Positions 6,787 to 14,760 of a stretch of DNA of 22,043 bases are shown piece by piece (positions within the stretch are counted from its first letter, which is position 1; every line of letters begins with the position of its first letter). This DNA comes from an uncultured Collinsella sp. GTDB taxonomy: Bacteria; Actinomycetota; Coriobacteriia; Coriobacteriales; Coriobacteriaceae. The stretch lies in NCBI GenBank assembly GCA_902464175.1, contig CABQHZ010000023.1, forward strand, positions 1 to 22,043, given 5' to 3'. Both the position numbers and the translations under genes were made by a program. The notes beneath the pieces are model-generated. The model was not told where the DNA came from. It was given only the letters and a program-made list of their open reading frames with translations, and did no database searches.

Positions 6787-7555
6787 AGCCCACCCCGCGC
6801 ACGGTCTGGATGATGCGGGCGCCGCCGGCGTCTTCGATCTTGGCGCGCAGGTGCGCGATGTGCACGTCGACGTTGTTGGTGTCGCCCACGTATTCGTAGC
6901 CCAGCGCCTCGTGCGCAATGCGCTCGCGCGTGAGCACGGTGCCGGCATGTGCCATAAGCAGGGCGAGGACATCGAACTCGCGAGCGGTCAGCGCGATGGG
7001 CGAGCCGCCGACCGTGACTTCGCGGCGGTCGGGGTCGAGCGCAACCGAGCCCACGGTGAGCGCAGCGGGAGAGGGCATGGCAGAGGCTTGGGTCGAGGCG
7101 CTGACCGGGGGCGCCGCAGCGGCGTTGCCGCCCGCGCCGCCCGCCGTGCCCGCCCCGGCACCGGTGCCGACCGCGCCCGAAGCCGCCCGCACGGCCTCAG
7201 CGCGCTTCAACGCCACGCGGATCCGTGCGAACAGCTCCTCGATCGCAAACGGCTTGGTCAGGTAATCGTCGGCGCCGGCATCGAGCCCGGCCACCTTGTC
7301 CATCACGGCATCGCGCGCGGTGACCATAATCACCGGCACATCCTTGTGCTTGCGGACACGCCGCAGGACCTCCATGCCGTTGAGCTGCGGCAACAGCACA
7401 TCGAGCAGGATCAGATCGTAGTCGCGCTCCAGCGCTAGGTCAACGGCGGTGCGGCCATCGGCGGCGTGCTCCACCTGGTAGCCCTCGTGCTCCAGCTCGA
7501 GCGTCACAAAGCGGGCGATTTTCTCCTCGTCCTCTACGATCAGGATTCGTGCCAT
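6770..7555 (-). CDS. OmpR-family response regulator with a long Gly/Ala linker
   Basis: A 261-residue transcription factor. The receiver domain (1-120) shows the acidic pocket EDE (8-10), phospho-acceptor D52 (LILLDVLLP), T79 and K101 (YLTKPF). The C-terminal winged-helix DNA-binding domain (about 168-261) shows LTAREFDVLALLMAHAG and ends with TVRGVGYVCRA. Between them is an unusual linker of about 45 residues (122-166) rich in Gly, Ala, Ser and Pro; family members usually have far shorter linkers. It is transcribed after the DUF4342 gene (18-base gap) and overlaps the kinase gene. Targets are unknown; autoregulation of this operon is common in the family. Confidence 0.94.
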   Translation of the reverse strand: MARILIVEDEEKIARFVTLELEHEGYQVEHAADGRTAVDLALERDYDLILLDVLLPQLNGMEVLRRVRKHKDVPVIMVTARDAVMDKVAGLDAGADDYLTKPFAIEELFARIRVALKRAEAVRAASGAVGTGAGAGTAGGAGGNAAAAPPVSASTQASAMPSPAALTVGSVALDPDRREVTVGGSPIALTAREFDVLALLMAHAGTVLTRERIAHEALGYEYVGDTNNVDVHIAHLRAKIEDAGGARIIQTVRGVGYVCRA

Positions 7556-7573
7556 ACGTGCCCCCGTCTGCGA

Positions 7574-8116
7574 TTACTTGTCGTCGTTCAGATTTTGCTT
7601 GATGTCGTCCGCGGCATTGGCAGCGCTATCCATAAGGTTGTTGATGCTGCCGGGCACGTCGCCGTCGCTGTCGATGCGGTAGCGCATGCCAAAGAACAGG
7701 CCAAGCAGCATCAGCCAAATCGTGGCGCCCCAGGCAAACAGCGCGACGATGGGAATCAGGATGGGGATGTTGAGGATGATCGCATCGCGGCGCGTGGCGA
7801 TAAGCTTGGTGTCCAGGCTCAGGCGGAAGAGCTTTTTGAGGTACTCCCACACGCTGTCCATCTTCTTGGAAAAGTCGGTCTTTTCACTCGACTTTTCGTA
7901 GGCGGCCTGTGCGGCGACCATCTCGGCCGAGGGCTCATCGACTGGCGCGGACTCGGTGGCGGCATGCGCCGACGTGGTCTGGGTCTTGCCCTGCGACTCG
8001 AGCCAAATGATGGCATCCAAAACGTTGCCGTCGGCAGCGTCGAGCGCCGCCTTGGCATCGGTGTAACTCACGTTGCACTTGGTGCGGATGGTTTCAACTT
8101 TTTCGAGGTCGTCCAT
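7574..8116 (-). CDS. UBA-like / DUF4342 membrane protein, first gene of the two-component operon
   Basis: A 180-residue protein. The N-terminal 42 residues form a UBA/TS-N-like three-helix motif (VETIRTKCNVSYTDAKAALDA, then ADGNVLDAIIWLE), like the start of elongation factor Ts. A charged linker follows. Residues 82-148 match the DUF4342 pattern: WEYLKKLFRLSLDTKLIATR, then a hydrophobic segment IILNIPILIPIVALFAWGATIWLMLL that can cross the membrane once or twice. The tail is acidic. The start is supported by AAAGGA six bases upstream. DUF4342 has no assigned function known to me. Co-transcription with the response regulator and kinase suggests an accessory or output protein of that system. 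Confidence 0.82.
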   Translation of the reverse strand: MDDLEKVETIRTKCNVSYTDAKAALDAADGNVLDAIIWLESQGKTQTTSAHAATESAPVDEPSAEMVAAQAAYEKSSEKTDFSKKMDSVWEYLKKLFRLSLDTKLIATRRDAIILNIPILIPIVALFAWGATIWLMLLGLFFGMRYRIDSDGDVPGSINNLMDSAANAADDIKQNLNDDK

Positions 8117-8234
8117 GACCTGTCCTTTCGTTCGATGGGCGCGACGCCGGGCGATCTGCCCGGGCGCGAGCGTTGCGTTCGGCGGCCTGCGTTGCGCGGC
8201 GCCGCCCCGCCCTTGGTCGAACTCTATAGTGCAG

Positions 8235-8262
8235 GTTATAGATTAAGCGATTCTTGAGCCAA
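8235..8262 (-). promoter_or_regulatory. Possible promoter for the DUF4342-two-component operon
   Basis: On the minus strand, TTGGCT (complement of 8257-8262) is followed after 16 bases by TATAAC (complement of 8235-8240), about 120 bases before the first gene of the operon. Apart from this and the NUDIX promoter, the gap 8117-8448 shows no other structure. Confidence 0.35.
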
Positions 8263-8409
8263 GATTAATGTTGGATGAGTTTTTGGGTGGCAGTGGGAAA
8301 AGTATTAGACCTCGATAGCGGGAGATGGGGTGCCGGTACAAAACGGCGTCAAGGGTTGGTCGAGCAGGCGGTTTTCAGGCGACTGGGACATGGCGGGCGG
8401 TCGATCGCC

Positions 8410-8415
8410 TATACT
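8410..8415 (+). promoter_or_regulatory. -10 box of the NUDIX gene
   Basis: TATACT lies 33 bases before the ATG at 8449. Only a weak -35 (GACATG at 17 bases, or GGGACA at 19) is visible. GGAGAGG at 8430-8436 is the ribosome binding site. Confidence 0.4.
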
Positions 8416-8448
8416 GGTTGGGCTCAACTGGAGAGGTGATAACTAGTT

Positions 8449-8844
8449 ATGAAATCAATCAATGTTGCAGCGGCAATTATTCAGAAGGACGGGAAAATCC
8501 TGAGCTGCCAGCGTGGCTACGGCGAGTTTAAAGACGGCTGGGAGTTTCCGGGCGGTAAGCTCGAGCCGGGCGAGACCGGCGAGCAGGCAATCGTGCGCGA
8601 GATTCAAGAAGAGCTCGAGGTCACGATCGGTAACCTCGACTATCTTTGCACGGTCGAACACGATTACGAGACGTTCCATCTGTCGATGCAGTGCTACCTA
8701 GCTAGCATCCTATCGGGGGAGTTCAAAGAGCACGCTCACGAGGACATGAAGTGGCTCGATACCAATAACCTGTGGGATGTCGATTGGCTTCCGGCGGACG
8801 TTAAAGTCGTTAGGGAACTCGAAAAGAAACTCGGGCTTATGTGA
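8449..8844 (+). CDS. MutT-like NUDIX (deoxy)nucleoside triphosphate pyrophosphohydrolase
   Basis: A 131-residue NUDIX hydrolase that would split nucleoside triphosphates (for example 8-oxo-dGTP or dCTP) into monophosphate and pyrophosphate. The Nudix box runs from G36 to V58: GKLEPGE with E42, then REIQEEL (50-56) with the metal-binding glutamates. The usual glycine before the last position is glutamate (EELEV). The upstream WEFPGGK is typical of MutT and CTP-type pyrophosphohydrolases. The gene is less GC-rich than the flanking housekeeping genes. It converges on the PLD-helicase gene, with 40 bases and a shared terminator between them. It could be an ordinary nucleotide-pool cleaner or part of a module with the helicase. 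Confidence 0.92.
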   Translation: MKSINVAAAIIQKDGKILSCQRGYGEFKDGWEFPGGKLEPGETGEQAIVREIQEELEVTIGNLDYLCTVEHDYETFHLSMQCYLASILSGEFKEHAHEDMKWLDTNNLWDVDWLPADVKVVRELEKKLGLM

Positions 8845-8846
8845 GA

Positions 8847-8883
8847 AAGGAGCGGACGTCGCATGGCGGCCCGCTCCTTCTTT
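8847..8883. terminator. Shared bidirectional terminator between NUDIX and helicase genes
   Basis: AAGGAGCGG (8847-8855) pairs with CCGCTCCTT (8871-8879), followed by CTTTGTT on the plus strand; the minus strand continues with TTTCTC. It occupies the whole gap between the two convergent stop codons and can serve both genes. Confidence 0.82.
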
Positions 8884-8884
8884 G

Positions 8885-11761
8885 TTACTCTGTCTCACTC
8901 AGATCGCTGAGCATAAACTCGTAAATGTCCTGGCGCACGGGCGCATTGAGTTCATATTCGATTTCGACGGCGTTGTCGCCGCTCTTAGTTTTAATAGCTT
9001 TGAACTCGCCAGTCGGATGCATTTCGCCTAGGAAGTAAAATTCCTTGCCACCCTTATCGTCCTTGTTCTTGCGCATAAACAAATACGTCTTTAGCCCGTT
9101 GCCCGGCCATGCCTGCAGTCGCTGAATCTCGGGGGAGTTGAGCGTGCGATTGTTCTTAGAGATTGCAACTAGCTTACTCGGCGAAACAAAGCGGTCTTCA
9201 TACTGAATGGACTCGCTAATGTCGGGTGCCTTGTCATAGTTAATAAACACGGGGAATGTATTGGTCTTCTCGTCGTAGAAGTAGCCGCCAAGATTTTGGC
9301 CGTTGATGTTCTTTTCCCAGTTCATCAAGCGGCAAACTTCTTCGTACGTGTACTTGGCGTTGAGAACGAAATTTGTGTTTTGGTACGTCTCGGCATAGTC
9401 GAGTCGGTTACGCGCAATGCCAAAATCCAGCACCTCGAGAATCTGACGCTTGAACTCTGCGTTGCGCAGGGCGGTCGCAAACGCTTCGGTCAGACGAGGC
9501 CCGCATCCATCGTCAATAAGCAGGGAAACGAAATCCTTGGGAGTGGCAAAGTCGCCCTTAAGGACTGTGATTGCCGACCTAACGGCGCTGTCCTTAAGCT
9601 GTGTGTGGTAGCTCCTAAGCGCAGCCTCGCGCATATGCCGGTAGCCCTCGTGTCCGGCTTCGACGAGCGTTTGAAGCAAATAGAGGTCTTCGAAACGCTT
9701 GCCCGCGGCGAGCTTTTGAGAAATAAATTTGAGAATCTTGGTTTGATCAGAGGAAAATTGAACCGTGTAGTCCGGCTCGTATTTGGATAGAAATGCGTGG
9801 TAGGACCCCAGGCCGCTATTCTTGAAGATAAGCAACGGATCGATGGAGCCGTTACGATCAAATTCGAGCAGCGAGGGAATCTTGCCGAGTTTCTGGCGCA
9901 AGTCGAGATATTCGTTTTTCAAAAACCTGACGGAGGTGAAATCGCCGCCATCGATGGCCTTGTAGATGCGTGCCTCGGAAATACGATCGAAGCTCACGGT
10001 CGAGCATCCGGGGATCGTCGAATCGCCCTCTTGGACGAGACGACGCAGGCGATCTTTGTTGTACGTTTTGTCACCCGAAAGCGCGATGGGCACCAAGAAG
10101 TTGCTCTGGTAGTTGCCAATAAAGTCGAGCACCAGTGCGTATTCCTTACCATCATTCAGACGCAAACCTCGTCCGAGCTGTTGAATAAAGATGATTGCGG
10201 AGTCGGTGCGTCGAAGCATGATGATCTGATTGAGCGAGGGGATGTCGACGCCTTCGTTCATGATATCGACCGAGAAAATATACTCGAGCTCGCCGGCTTC
10301 AAGTCGGCTGATAACGGCATCGCGGACTTCATCGGGATCTTGACCGCTAATCGCAGCCGTTCGATATCCGAGAGCGTTGAATTTGTGCGACAGTTCTTTG
10401 GCCTCAGCGTTTCGATTGCAGAAAATTAAGCCCCTGCGGCTGCTTTTGGTGACGCTATATTCTTCGATCTTCTCGGTGATGTGACGCACACGCTCGTCGG
10501 ACGTTAAGCGCCCGAACAGGGCGGTATTTTCGACCGTCTCATCGTCAATCTCCAGATCGTGAATGCCAAAATAATGGAAGGGGGCTAGCATCTCCTCGGA
10601 CAAAGCGTCCTGCAGCGTGATCTGGAATGCGATGACGTGATTGAAAAGGGCAAAGACGTCATAGCCGTCGGTGCGATTGGGTGTAGCGGTCATGCCCAGA
10701 TAAAACCGAGGCGTAAAGTGCGACATGATGGATTGGTAGCCCTGAGATCCCGTGCGGTGGGCCTCGTCGATGACGATGTAGTCGAACTCATCGGGACGGA
10801 AATCGCTCAGATGTTTGGCGACCGAAGAACACATGGCAAACACGCAGGTGGCATTGCTTATATTCTTGCCAGTTTGATAGGTGTCGAACATATAGGTACT
10901 ACCTAAGAGCCGTTCGTAGCTTGCACGGGAGGCGTCGATAATGCGCCGGCGGTGCGCAAGAAAGAGGACGCGCCGGGGTTTAGTTGCGAGCACATCGAAC
11001 GCCGAAAGGAAGGTCTTGCCAGTGCCGGTTGCCGAGACCAGCAATGCACGGGTCTCGCCCTTGCGGTGGATTACACCGAGCGCCTCAAGGGCGCGCTGCT
11101 GCATTTTATTGGGCTTGAGTTCTTCGAGGTCGTTCGTGGTTGGGCTAACAGTTGCCTGGAACGTCGGTTTCGATTTGGGCTTTGGGGGACGCGCCGATCG
11201 ATATGCGGCATATTTGTCAATCCAGTCTTGGGAAAGCGCAACGGTCGAGGCGTCACTCCACAGCGAATTGAACTCACCTCTAAGCTCTCCGAGCAAGCGG
11301 CTGTTTTCAACGGTCTGGTACAGCACGTTCCATTCTTTATTGCAGGTGAGGGCGGTCTGCGTCATGTTCGAGCTGCCGACGATTATCGTGCTGGTTTCGC
11401 CCTTATCAAAAATGTATCCCTTAGCATGCAAATTACCCTGGAATACGCGAACTTCTATGTTGTCGTATTCCAGGAGCTTGCGAAACGCATCGGGTGAGTT
11501 GAAGTTGAGATAGGTGGACGTCAGCAGCCTGCCCTTAATGCCACGCTGCTTGAGCTCCCGGAACGCTTCGACCAAGATTTGAAGGCCACCGTCTGCAACA
11601 AACGCTACGCAAAAGTCAAAAGAGCTGCAGGTCGAGAGCTGCTCCTTGATAACGGATAGTAATGTTCCGCCGGTCGCCTTCGAGTTGGCGATGAGCTTGG
11701 GTGAATCGTTCTCGCGTGCAAGCGAGTCGAATTCAATATCAATCTGCTGCTGCGTAGTCAT
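8885..11761 (-). CDS. PLD nuclease-like / superfamily 2 helicase / DUF3427 protein
   Basis: A large three-part protein of 958 residues. Residues about 30-170 form a phospholipase D-like domain with one HKD-type motif: LHAKGYIFDK (H112, K114, D119) and GSSNMT (129-134). Residues about 215-560 are a DEAD/DEAH helicase. It has Walker A SATGTGKT (243-250), Walker B with DEAH (332-335), motif III TAT (358-360), motif V VDIMNEGVDIP and motif VI QQLGRGLRLN (527-536). The C-terminal half is DUF3427, ending in the segment that includes YFYDEKTNTFPVF and FYFLGEMHPTG. An intact PLD motif plus an intact ATPase suggests a DNA- or RNA-acting nuclease-helicase. Such proteins occur in accessory and defence regions. 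The ATG at 11761 is used because upstream codons lack an RBS; AAAGG lies 10 bases away. Base composition is visibly AT-richer than the neighbours. Confidence 0.92.
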   Translation of the reverse strand: MTTQQQIDIEFDSLARENDSPKLIANSKATGGTLLSVIKEQLSTCSSFDFCVAFVADGGLQILVEAFRELKQRGIKGRLLTSTYLNFNSPDAFRKLLEYDNIEVRVFQGNLHAKGYIFDKGETSTIIVGSSNMTQTALTCNKEWNVLYQTVENSRLLGELRGEFNSLWSDASTVALSQDWIDKYAAYRSARPPKPKSKPTFQATVSPTTNDLEELKPNKMQQRALEALGVIHRKGETRALLVSATGTGKTFLSAFDVLATKPRRVLFLAHRRRIIDASRASYERLLGSTYMFDTYQTGKNISNATCVFAMCSSVAKHLSDFRPDEFDYIVIDEAHRTGSQGYQSIMSHFTPRFYLGMTATPNRTDGYDVFALFNHVIAFQITLQDALSEEMLAPFHYFGIHDLEIDDETVENTALFGRLTSDERVRHITEKIEEYSVTKSSRRGLIFCNRNAEAKELSHKFNALGYRTAAISGQDPDEVRDAVISRLEAGELEYIFSVDIMNEGVDIPSLNQIIMLRRTDSAIIFIQQLGRGLRLNDGKEYALVLDFIGNYQSNFLVPIALSGDKTYNKDRLRRLVQEGDSTIPGCSTVSFDRISEARIYKAIDGGDFTSVRFLKNEYLDLRQKLGKIPSLLEFDRNGSIDPLLIFKNSGLGSYHAFLSKYEPDYTVQFSSDQTKILKFISQKLAAGKRFEDLYLLQTLVEAGHEGYRHMREAALRSYHTQLKDSAVRSAITVLKGDFATPKDFVSLLIDDGCGPRLTEAFATALRNAEFKRQILEVLDFGIARNRLDYAETYQNTNFVLNAKYTYEEVCRLMNWEKNINGQNLGGYFYDEKTNTFPVFINYDKAPDISESIQYEDRFVSPSKLVAISKNNRTLNSPEIQRLQAWPGNGLKTYLFMRKNKDDKGGKEFYFLGEMHPTGEFKAIKTKSGDNAVEIEYELNAPVRQDIYEFMLSDLSETE

Positions 11762-11962
11762 CCCGGCCAAACCTTTCGAAAGACTATGTTGGCGCCAGGA
11801 TAACAGATCGATCGTTCGTATTTTGGGCGTATGACGATTAAGATTGGCGGTTTGGCGCGAGCTTTCGGACGTGTCCGCACGACATGCGACACTTACCCTG
11901 CCACCATGCTCCGCCGCGGCGGCATGCATCTGAACAACGACCCTCTAAGGAGTTCGATATCG

Positions 11963-12202
11963 ATGAGTGACAACGCAAAACATCTCGCAAAGAAGTGCGT
12001 TAAGGACGCAGGGCCGTGTCTTGTGCTGTGCGCGGCCGGCGTAGCGGTCGCGCTGCTGGCTGTTCTGGGGCCATTTGACGTGCTCCGAAGCGCCAGTTCG
12101 CTGCACGTTTGCATTGCCTTCTCCGGCGCCATGGCGACCGGCGGCGTGCTCGATCTGGTCTTTTGGGTGTTTGACCCGTTTGGATGGAAGAACGAGGGGT
12201 AA
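11963..12202 (+). CDS. Small two-helix membrane protein, unknown
   Basis: A 79-residue protein with a charged N-terminus (MSDNAKHLAKK) and two hydrophobic segments (about 18-37 and 47-70). It ends WVFDPFGWKNEG. TAAGGAG at 11946-11952 supports this ATG rather than in-frame starts upstream. It is divergent from the helicase and 40 bases before the first phosphoesterase gene, so it may head that operon. The family is not recognised. It is Cys-containing (C12, C20, C23, C50) but lacks a CxxC motif. It could be an independent orphan. Confidence 0.7.
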   Translation: MSDNAKHLAKKCVKDAGPCLVLCAAGVAVALLAVLGPFDVLRSASSLHVCIAFSGAMATGGVLDLVFWVFDPFGWKNEG

Positions 12203-12242
12203 GCCCTAAGGAACGGATACCCCGTTGCGTTAGGAGTTCCCC

Positions 12243-12881
12243 ATGATCTGGTTTACCAGCGATACTCACTTTGGCCACGAGAACATGCTACGGCTTAGCG
12301 ATAGGCCTTGGTCGACTGTAGCGCAGATGAGCGACGCCATGGTCGCCAACATTAACAGCAAGGTTGCTGCGGATGACGAGCTCTACATCTTGGGCGACTT
12401 TAGCTTTAAGATGACGGTCCAAGACGCCCACGAGCTGCGCAAAAGCATTGCATGTAGGCGCGTCCATCTGCTGCTCGGCAACCACGACAAAGACTGGACG
12501 CAGCCTGCGGTAGCGGATGCTTTTATCGTCGAGCCGCCCATTTGCGTGCTCAGAATCGACCGCCAGAAAATCGTGCTGAGCCACTATCCCATGGTCGACT
12601 GGCGGGGCATGTCGCACGGCAGCTGGCATCTGCACGGGCATATCCATAGCTGCGGCGGCGCGTATAACAAGTTCAACCTTCGGCAGGGGCTGCTGCGCTA
12701 TGACGTGGGCGTGGACGCCAACGGCTACGCCCCGGTAAGTTTGGATGAGCTCAAGTTATGGTTTGCGCAGGTAGACGAGCTGGTGCAGTGCATTAAATGG
12801 CCGTGGTGGGTCAACGCCACGGGCGACGAGCAGATCGAGCGCGATCTCGAAACCTATAAGAGGGAAGTGGTGATCCGATGA
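12243..12881 (+). CDS. Calcineurin-like metallophosphoesterase 1
   Basis: A 212-residue cytoplasmic binuclear metal phosphoesterase. The metal-binding set is complete: D7 and H9 (SDTHFGH), D52 (LGDFS), N80-H81 (LGNHDKD), H114 (LSHYP), and H133/H135 (HGHIH). The overall pattern (MIWFTSDTHFGHEN at the start, LSHYPM, HLHGHIHS) fits the small bacterial YfcE/UDP-like group and phage-type metallophosphoesterases. The substrate may be a phosphodiester or a nucleotide. TAGGAG lies six bases before the ATG. Its last four bases overlap the next phosphoesterase gene (ATGA), so the two proteins are made together. Confidence 0.9.
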   Translation: MIWFTSDTHFGHENMLRLSDRPWSTVAQMSDAMVANINSKVAADDELYILGDFSFKMTVQDAHELRKSIACRRVHLLLGNHDKDWTQPAVADAFIVEPPICVLRIDRQKIVLSHYPMVDWRGMSHGSWHLHGHIHSCGGAYNKFNLRQGLLRYDVGVDANGYAPVSLDELKLWFAQVDELVQCIKWPWWVNATGDEQIERDLETYKREVVIR

Positions 12882-13603
12882 CGGTCTATGTGACGGGCGA
12901 TGTTCACGGTGGCATCGACATGCAAAAGCTGCGCGATTGGGATCTTGGGGATAGCCTGACGAGCGACGACTATCTGATTGTCGCGGGCGACTTTGGCTTT
13001 CCGTGGGATTTCTCTGCCGAGGAGTGCGCCGATATCGCTTGGCTGGAGTCGCGCCCCTATACCGTGCTGTTCGTCGACGGCAACCACGAACGTTTCGACC
13101 ACTGGGCGGAGCGACCCATGGAGTTGTGGCACGGTGGGCTGACGCAGCGCCTGTCGGACACCTCGCCTATCCGGCGCCTGACGCGCGGCGAGGTTTTTGA
13201 GCTCGACGGCTCAACGGTCTTTACCATGGGCGGCGCCACGAGCGTGGACAAGGAATACCGCATTCCGTATTCCAGCTGGTGGCCGCAGGAGCTGCCGGAC
13301 GAGCGCAACTTTGAGGAGGCGCGGACAAAGCTCGACAGCGTGGGCTGGAAGGTCGACTACGTGATCACCCACACCTGCTCTACGCGCATGCTTTCGCCCA
13401 CGCTTTATCCGGCGCCCGGCTGGAATTGCCCCGCCGTTGATCGGCTTACGGCGTTTTTCGATGAGCTGGAAGATCGCTTGGACTACAAGCGCTGGTACTA
13501 CGGGCATTTTCATCGTGATGCCAACCCGGCCGAGCGCCATACCGTGCTCTACGACTGCATCGTTCGCCTGGGCGACGAACTCCAGCCCTGGGATGTTGCG
13601 TAG
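12878..13603 (+). CDS. Calcineurin-like metallophosphoesterase 2
   Basis: A 241-residue paralogue of the upstream phosphoesterase, translationally coupled through ATGA. Metal ligands are D8/H10 (TGDVHGG), D38 (AGDFGFPW), N69-H70-E71 (DGNHERF), H165 (ITHTCS) and H210/H212 (GHFH). NHE replaces the usual NHD, and the insert with WWPQELP is distinctive of this subgroup. The two proteins share little sequence outside the metal motifs, so they are not a recent duplication. They may act on different substrates or form a heteromer; both are inference. The gene ends 15 bases before the convergent gluQRS stop. Confidence 0.9.
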   Translation: MTVYVTGDVHGGIDMQKLRDWDLGDSLTSDDYLIVAGDFGFPWDFSAEECADIAWLESRPYTVLFVDGNHERFDHWAERPMELWHGGLTQRLSDTSPIRRLTRGEVFELDGSTVFTMGGATSVDKEYRIPYSSWWPQELPDERNFEEARTKLDSVGWKVDYVITHTCSTRMLSPTLYPAPGWNCPAVDRLTAFFDELEDRLDYKRWYYGHFHRDANPAERHTVLYDCIVRLGDELQPWDVA

Positions 13604-13618
13604 GGGTGGGGTGCCTGA

Positions 13619-14623
13619 TTACTCAGCCGTTACGGTGATGTTCTCCCTGTGCTTGCGGATAACATCCCAGCTAAAGTGCTCGACCAGCCGCTCGGCAGAG
13701 CGCGGCGTGGTGTCCGGCGCGATGCCCGTTTGCCCGGCAAGCCAGCCCAGCAGCGCTTCGGGCGTGCCAAAGCGGGCGCGGAGTTCGCCCAGGTCCAGAT
13801 CGCGGTCTCGTTTGGAAAGGCGGCGGCCGTCCGGTGCCATGAGCAGCGGAATATGTGCGTAGTGCGGCGTGGGCAGTCCCAACAGGTGCTGCAGATAGAT
13901 CTGGCGCGGCGTGGACCCCAGCAGGTCGCATCCGCGCACGACCTCGGTGACGCCCATGGCGGCGTCGTCGACCACCACGGCTAGCTGATAGGCAAATACG
14001 CCGTCGCTGCGGCGGACCAAAAAGTCGCCGCACTCGGTGGCGAGCGCCTCGCATTGGGCGCCGTACGTGCGATCCACAAATTCGATCACGTCGTCTGCGA
14101 GGTCGTCGACGGTGGGCACGCGCAGACGTGTGGCCGGGGCGCGCAGGGCGCTGCGGCGGGCCACCTCCTCGGCCGAAAGACTTCGGCAGGCGCCACGGTA
14201 GATGGGCGTGCCGTCGCTCGCGTGCGGTGCACTCGCGGCGTGGAGCTCGGCGCGTGTGCAAAAGCAGGGATAGGTGAGGCCGGCGTCTTTCAGCCGGCGC
14301 AAGGCGCTCTCGTACAGGTCTAGGCGGTCGTGCTGGTAGTAGGGGCCTTCGTCCCACTCCAGCCCCAGCCAGGCCAGGTCGTCAATCAATTGGGCGGCAA
14401 GTTCGGGGCGCTTGCAGCGATCGTCCAGGTCCTCAATGCGTAACACGATGCTGCCGTCCTGGCTGCGGGCCGAAAGCCATGCGCACAGGCAGCTGAACAC
14501 GTTGCCCAAGTGCATACGGCCCGAGGGCGACGGGGCGAAGCGCCCCACGACGGGCGCGGGAGCGGCCGGCGTCGTTGGCGCGTCGGCGGCGGGTGTTGCT
14601 ATGTTGCGTGCGTTGATGTCCAT
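13619..14623 (-). CDS. gluQRS: Glutamyl-Q tRNA(Asp) synthetase
   Basis: A truncated glutamyl-tRNA synthetase paralogue (334 residues, no anticodon-binding domain) that attaches glutamate to queuosine at position 34 of tRNA(Asp). The class I signatures are present: FAPSPSGRMHLGN (29-41, HIGH equivalent) and RLSKRD (268-273, KMSKS equivalent). The zinc-site residues C120, C122, Y142 and C146 match the YadB arrangement. An Ala/Pro/Thr-rich extension of about 25 residues precedes the catalytic core. The ATG at 14623 is preferred; a longer TTG-started form would be atypical. No Shine-Dalgarno sequence precedes the ATG, but a -10 box ends seven bases upstream, which suggests a leaderless mRNA. Confidence 0.93.
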   Translation of the reverse strand: MDINARNIATPAADAPTTPAAPAPVVGRFAPSPSGRMHLGNVFSCLCAWLSARSQDGSIVLRIEDLDDRCKRPELAAQLIDDLAWLGLEWDEGPYYQHDRLDLYESALRRLKDAGLTYPCFCTRAELHAASAPHASDGTPIYRGACRSLSAEEVARRSALRAPATRLRVPTVDDLADDVIEFVDRTYGAQCEALATECGDFLVRRSDGVFAYQLAVVVDDAAMGVTEVVRGCDLLGSTPRQIYLQHLLGLPTPHYAHIPLLMAPDGRRLSKRDRDLDLGELRARFGTPEALLGWLAGQTGIAPDTTPRSAERLVEHFSWDVIRKHRENITVTAE

Positions 14624-14630
14624 GCGGACG

Positions 14631-14636
14631 AGTATA
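14631..14636 (-). promoter_or_regulatory. -10 box directly upstream of gluQRS
   Basis: On the minus strand TATACT ends seven bases before the gluQRS ATG, placing the expected transcription start at or next to the A of the start codon. No clear -35 is visible. Confidence 0.45.
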
Positions 14637-14760
14637 GCGCGGGGCGCGGTGGGGGAGACGCTGCCGTGGCCTGCAAGTTGCTGAGGCCGCGCGTTGCGCG
14701 TGCCGGACCACCGGCTCGGCGCCTTAATCGTCGTCAATCAATCTAGCCCTCAAACGACAG

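Noticed and set aside
6787..6972. 62-residue N-terminal extension of the histidine kinase
   Set aside because: It lies wholly inside the response regulator gene in another frame and is shadow sequence; the ATG at 6786 precedes a normal kinase N-terminus.
11762..11929. 56-residue N-terminal extension of the helicase
   Set aside because: The extension is Arg/Ser-rich with no RBS at its start and no match to the PLD domain; MTTQQQ at 11761 fits better.
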